17,980 bases of DNA from Treponema sp. (GTDB lineage Bacteria; Spirochaetota; Spirochaetia; Treponematales; Breznakiellaceae), in contig JAISZE010000144.1 of the NCBI GenBank assembly GCA_031269405.1, positions 1 through 17,980 on the forward strand, written 5' to 3'. Positions 15,142 through 17,980 of the stretch are shown one piece after another (positions within the stretch are counted from its first letter, which is position 1; each line of letters opens with the position of its first letter). Made by a program: the position numbers and the translations under genes. A model generated the notes under the pieces. The model had not been told where the DNA came from. It was given only the letters and a program-made list of their open reading frames with translations, and did no database searches.

Positions 15142-16452
15142 ATGAGAATACGGAATTTTCTTGAAATCGATTTTTTCCTCTTTTTTGCCGCCCTTATCCT
15201 GACGGTTTTCGGGGTCCTTTTTATTTATTCATCAGGGGTTACCTCCGCAGGGGTTCTGGTTTCCAGTGAATACCTGCGGCAGATCGTCTGGGGTATCAGC
15301 GGGGTTATCATCGCCCTTGTTCTGGTTTTGGTGGATTACCGGCGTATACGGGATCTGTCCGTCTGGCTGTACATGGGAACCCTGGCGCTTCTTGTATATA
15401 CCTGTTTTTTCGGACGCCTGGTGAATGGCGCCAGGGCCTGGATTGGCATAGGCGCTTTCGGCATCCAGCCTTCGGAATTCGCAAAAATCACGACTATCAT
15501 AGTCCTGGCCCGCTATCTGGCTGATTCCGGGAGAGAGTCTAATGATTTTTTCCGTTTTTTTGTTTCTTGTGTAATTGTCTTTGTGCCTATGGGCGTCATT
15601 CTCATGCAACCGGATTTCGGAACTTCCCTTGTTTTTATCCCTATACTCCTGGTGATGACCTTCGTTGCCGGAGTGGCTATCAGGTACGTGGTTTTTCTGT
15701 GCGCCTTTATCGGCCTGACAGTCATCCTTATGGTGCTGCCCCTGTGGCAGAGCTATATTGTCCGCAGCCCCTCTCCTTCTTTAACCTTTCTTGGCGATAT
15801 CCGGTTTACCGCAATCTCCATCCTGGGGCTCGCGGTTATCGGGCTCATTGCTTTTTTCGGTTTCAAAAAATACAGGAAGCGTTATTTTTACTGGATTCTC
15901 TATTCAGCGGCAGTAGGGGTTTTTTCTTTTGGAGCTTCGTTTATGTCCCATAAGGTCCTCAAGGATTACCAGATTATGCGGCTCATTGTTTTCCTCGATC
16001 CTGATGTGGATCCTCAGGGCGCTGGCTGGAATATCATCCAGTCCATTACCGCTATCGGCTCAGGGGGGCTTACCGGCAAAGGTTACCTCCAGGGGACCCA
16101 GAGCCATTACCGGTTTCTTCCCCAGCAAAGCACGGATTTCATCTTTTCCATCTTTACCGAAGAATGGGGGCTTTTAGGCGGCCTTCTGGTTTTCGGCCTT
16201 TTTCTTCTTATCATCCTGAGGCTGGTCAGGATTATGCGGACCACTGCCGACTCCTTCGGGGCTTATATCACCGCAGGGCTTTCGGGGATGTATATTTTTC
16301 ATTTTCTTATCAATGTGGGGATGACTATGGGCATAATGCCCATTACGGGGATCCCCCTGCTCTTTATGTCCTACGGCGGATCCGCCATTACCTCCGCTAT
16401 GGCAGGCATAGGCCTGGCCCTGAGCATCCATGTCCGGAGGTATCTCCGCTGA
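15142..16452 (+). CDS. rodA: RodA, SEDS-family peptidoglycan glycosyltransferase
   Basis: RodA polymerises glycan strands from lipid II in partnership with PBP2. From ATG 15142 it has 436 residues and about ten to twelve membrane helices. SEDS landmarks are GIQPSEFAKI (107-116), MQPDFGTSL (155-163), the extracellular loop LDPDVDPQGAGWNIIQS (285-301), AIGSGGLTGKG, QSTDFIFSIFTEEWG and MPITGIPLLFMSYGGSA near the C-terminus. A TTG at 15097 would extend it by 15 residues into the PBP2 end; the Met start fits the family and begins just before the first helix. Neither start has a good Shine-Dalgarno. It is longer than typical RodA (about 370) because of a segment near 205-255 (RSPSPSLTFLG...KKYRKRYF) that seems to add membrane passes. 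Confidence 0.95.
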   Translation: MRIRNFLEIDFFLFFAALILTVFGVLFIYSSGVTSAGVLVSSEYLRQIVWGISGVIIALVLVLVDYRRIRDLSVWLYMGTLALLVYTCFFGRLVNGARAWIGIGAFGIQPSEFAKITTIIVLARYLADSGRESNDFFRFFVSCVIVFVPMGVILMQPDFGTSLVFIPILLVMTFVAGVAIRYVVFLCAFIGLTVILMVLPLWQSYIVRSPSPSLTFLGDIRFTAISILGLAVIGLIAFFGFKKYRKRYFYWILYSAAVGVFSFGASFMSHKVLKDYQIMRLIVFLDPDVDPQGAGWNIIQSITAIGSGGLTGKGYLQGTQSHYRFLPQQSTDFIFSIFTEEWGLLGGLLVFGLFLLIILRLVRIMRTTADSFGAYITAGLSGMYIFHFLINVGMTMGIMPITGIPLLFMSYGGSAITSAMAGIGLALSIHVRRYLR

Positions 16453-17980
16453 GCGCAGAATACATCGATCCCCTCAGGGACCTTGGGGAAAAATTATTGC
16501 TTGTTGAAAAGCCCGGCCGCTATGCAGGCGGCGAATACGGTATCCTGGCAAAACGTGATGCTGAGCTTAGGACAGTTATCGCCTTTCCGGATCTTTACGA
16601 AATAGGCATGTCCAACCAGGCCCTGAGGATACTCTACAACCGCCTTAACAGCATGCCCGGGATTTCCTGCGACAGGGCCTTTGCCCCTGGGCCTGATTTT
16701 GAGGGCCTCCTGCGGCAGCAGGGCATACCGCTCTACGGCCTTGATACGGGTCTTGTTCTGGCTGATGCGGACCTCCTTCTGTTTACTCTTGGTTACGAAC
16801 CGGGCGCCGTAACTGTCCTTGCTATGCTGGATCTCGCAGGGGTTCCCATACATGCCCGGGAGAGGAGGGAAGGGGACCCCCTGGTCGTCATAGGCGGTCC
16901 CTGCGTTTCCAACCCCCTGCCGTATGCGGCCTTTGCCGACGCCTTTTGGATCGGCGAGGCTGAAGCCGGTTTTTTCGACATCGCCGCAAAAGCCAGGGAG
17001 ATCAAAAAGCTGGGAGGGAGCCGGGAGGAAATTCTTGGAACCTTCCTGGCCCATCCTTCGGTGTGGGCTTTGGGAAAAGGGAAAGCCCGCAGGGCGGTAG
17101 ATCTTGATTTTCCACGCCGGGAACCGAAAGCCGCGGTTTTCCCGGTTCCAAGCCTCAAGGCGGTTCAGCACCACGGTGCGGTGGAAATTATGCGCGGTTG
17201 CCCCAACGGCTGCCGTTTCTGCCACGCAGGCTACTGGTACCGGCCTATGCGGCAAAAAAGCGCCGCTGCGGTTCAGGCAGAAGCGGCGGAATTTATCAAC
17301 CACGGGGGCTACCGGGAGATCAGTCTTTCTTCCCTTTCTACAGGGGATTACCATCATATAGCCGGCCTGGTAGATACCCTGAACCGCGAATTCAGCAGCC
17401 GCCATGTGAGTTTCCAGCTTCCGTCAGTCAGGGTTTCGACCTTTTCCCTGCCGCTGCTGGAAAAAATCTCGGAAGTCCGCAGGAGCGGCCTTACCTTTGC
17501 GGTTGAGAGCCCTGAAGATTTCTGGCAGCTTGCTATTAACAAGGAAGTGTCCCTGCAAAGCGTCATTGCTATCCTGAAGGAAGCGAAGAAAAACGGCTGG
17601 CGGGGAGCGAAATTTTACTTCATGATAGGCCTTCCTGTATCAGTTGAAAATTCCGGGAAGCCTGAGGAAGAAGCTATTGTTGAGTTCGTTCTCGAAGCTG
17701 CCGGGAAAACCGGTATGCACTTTGCCATAAATGTGGGAACCTTTGTGCCCAAGCCCCATACGCCGTTCCAGTGGGCCCCCCAGTTGAGTGAAGCCGGGGC
17801 CCGGAAAAAGCTTGACTATATCCGGGACCGGCTAAAACCCAGGGGCCACAAAGTAGGCGTACAGGATCCCTTTATTTCCGTTATCGAGGGCCTTTTCAGC
17901 AGGGGGGATGAACGGGCAGGGGCCATCATTGAGGAAGCCTGGAAACAGGGATGCCGTCTTGACGCATGGACCGAATTTTT
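16449..17980 (+). CDS. Radical SAM protein of the TIGR03960 type (B12-binding-like N-terminal domain), 3' end outside window
   Basis: The frame stays open to the window edge (about 510 codons). The first part (about 20-190) has the Rossmann-like, B12-binding-type fold seen in the family (VEKPGRYAGGEY, FPDLYEIGMS, LFTLGYE, VVIGGPCVSNP, WIGEAE). The radical SAM cluster motif is CPNGCRFC (C251, C255, C258), preceded by EIMRG and followed by HAGYWYRP; FVPKPHTPFQW lies further on. It should bind a 4Fe-4S cluster and S-adenosylmethionine; its substrate is unknown. No ATG or GTG precedes the conserved N-terminus. GGAGG (16436-16440) lies 8 bases before a CTG (16449) that overlaps the rodA TGA as CTGA; TTG 16497 is the alternative but would drop 16 residues, including part of what family members have. 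Confidence 0.9.
   Translation, partial: MSAEYIDPLRDLGEKLLLVEKPGRYAGGEYGILAKRDAELRTVIAFPDLYEIGMSNQALRILYNRLNSMPGISCDRAFAPGPDFEGLLRQQGIPLYGLDTGLVLADADLLLFTLGYEPGAVTVLAMLDLAGVPIHARERREGDPLVVIGGPCVSNPLPYAAFADAFWIGEAEAGFFDIAAKAREIKKLGGSREEILGTFLAHPSVWALGKGKARRAVDLDFPRREPKAAVFPVPSLKAVQHHGAVEIMRGCPNGCRFCHAGYWYRPMRQKSAAAVQAEAAEFINHGGYREISLSSLSTGDYHHIAGLVDTLNREFSSRHVSFQLPSVRVSTFSLPLLEKISEVRRSGLTFAVESPEDFWQLAINKEVSLQSVIAILKEAKKNGWRGAKFYFMIGLPVSVENSGKPEEEAIVEFVLEAAGKTGMHFAINVGTFVPKPHTPFQWAPQLSEAGARKKLDYIRDRLKPRGHKVGVQDPFISVIEGLFSRGDERAGAIIEEAWKQGCRLDAWTEF

Noticed and set aside
16494..17405. 303-codon - strand open frame near the right end
   Set aside because: It opposes the radical SAM gene, whose CxxxCxxC and flanking motifs are clear. 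The + strand frame has no stop before the window edge.
1..17980. CRISPR arrays, insertion sequences, phage genes, tRNA genes or toxin-antitoxin pairs
   Set aside because: No spaced direct repeats, terminal inverted repeats with a transposase, phage proteins or tRNA-like folds were seen. The content is housekeeping apart from the first 2 kb.

Overview
The window looks like a chromosomal segment from a spirochete, most likely a Treponema (possibly the moderate-GC, termite-gut type). I infer this from gene content and order: mltG-dnaG-rpoD, a C4 zinc-ribbon coiled-coil gene, the RNase P RNA gene, a TPR gene, mreBCD, PBP2, rodA and a TIGR03960-type radical SAM gene. From memory this matches the treponemal arrangement; no database was consulted. 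Most CDSs are intact, tightly packed and on the + strand.

Positions 1-1983 are the accessory part. They hold an oligopeptide-type ABC ATPase gene (+) with an internal out-of-frame deletion, convergent with a uroporphyrinogen-decarboxylase-family gene (-). An AT-rich divergent spacer with two inverted repeats follows.

Positions 1984-8431 form a probable operon: a YkgJ-type Cys-cluster protein, an MBL-fold hydrolase, a 61-residue protein, mltG (peptidoglycan terminase), dnaG (primase) and rpoD (primary sigma factor). Junctions are overlaps or very short gaps (TGATG, a TTG start over a TGA stop, a 1-base gap, ATGA). mltG stands where rpsU stands in the classical rpsU-dnaG-rpoD operon.

Positions 8432-9870 hold a promoter with a perfect TATAAT, the zinc-ribbon gene with a very acidic tail, and rnpB. 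rnpB starts 4 bases after that gene's stop codon and ends in a long P1 helix followed by a T run. A good sigma70 promoter then leads into the next unit.

Positions 9871-16452 are the cell-elongation cluster: a membrane-anchored TPR protein, MreB, MreC, MreD, PBP2 and RodA. MreB filaments are linked through MreC/MreD to the RodA glycosyltransferase and PBP2 transpeptidase, and MltG would end the strands they make. From 16449 a radical SAM gene runs off the window; its best-supported start is a CTG codon overlapping the rodA stop.

I see no CRISPR array, insertion sequence, phage or tRNA gene, and no clear candidate for a wholly new system. The most notable points are the deleted ABC gene, the inverted-repeat leader, the rnpB placement, the G9 tract in dnaG, the CTG start, and three uncharacterised proteins (61-aa protein, zinc-ribbon protein, TPR protein) within an essential cluster.
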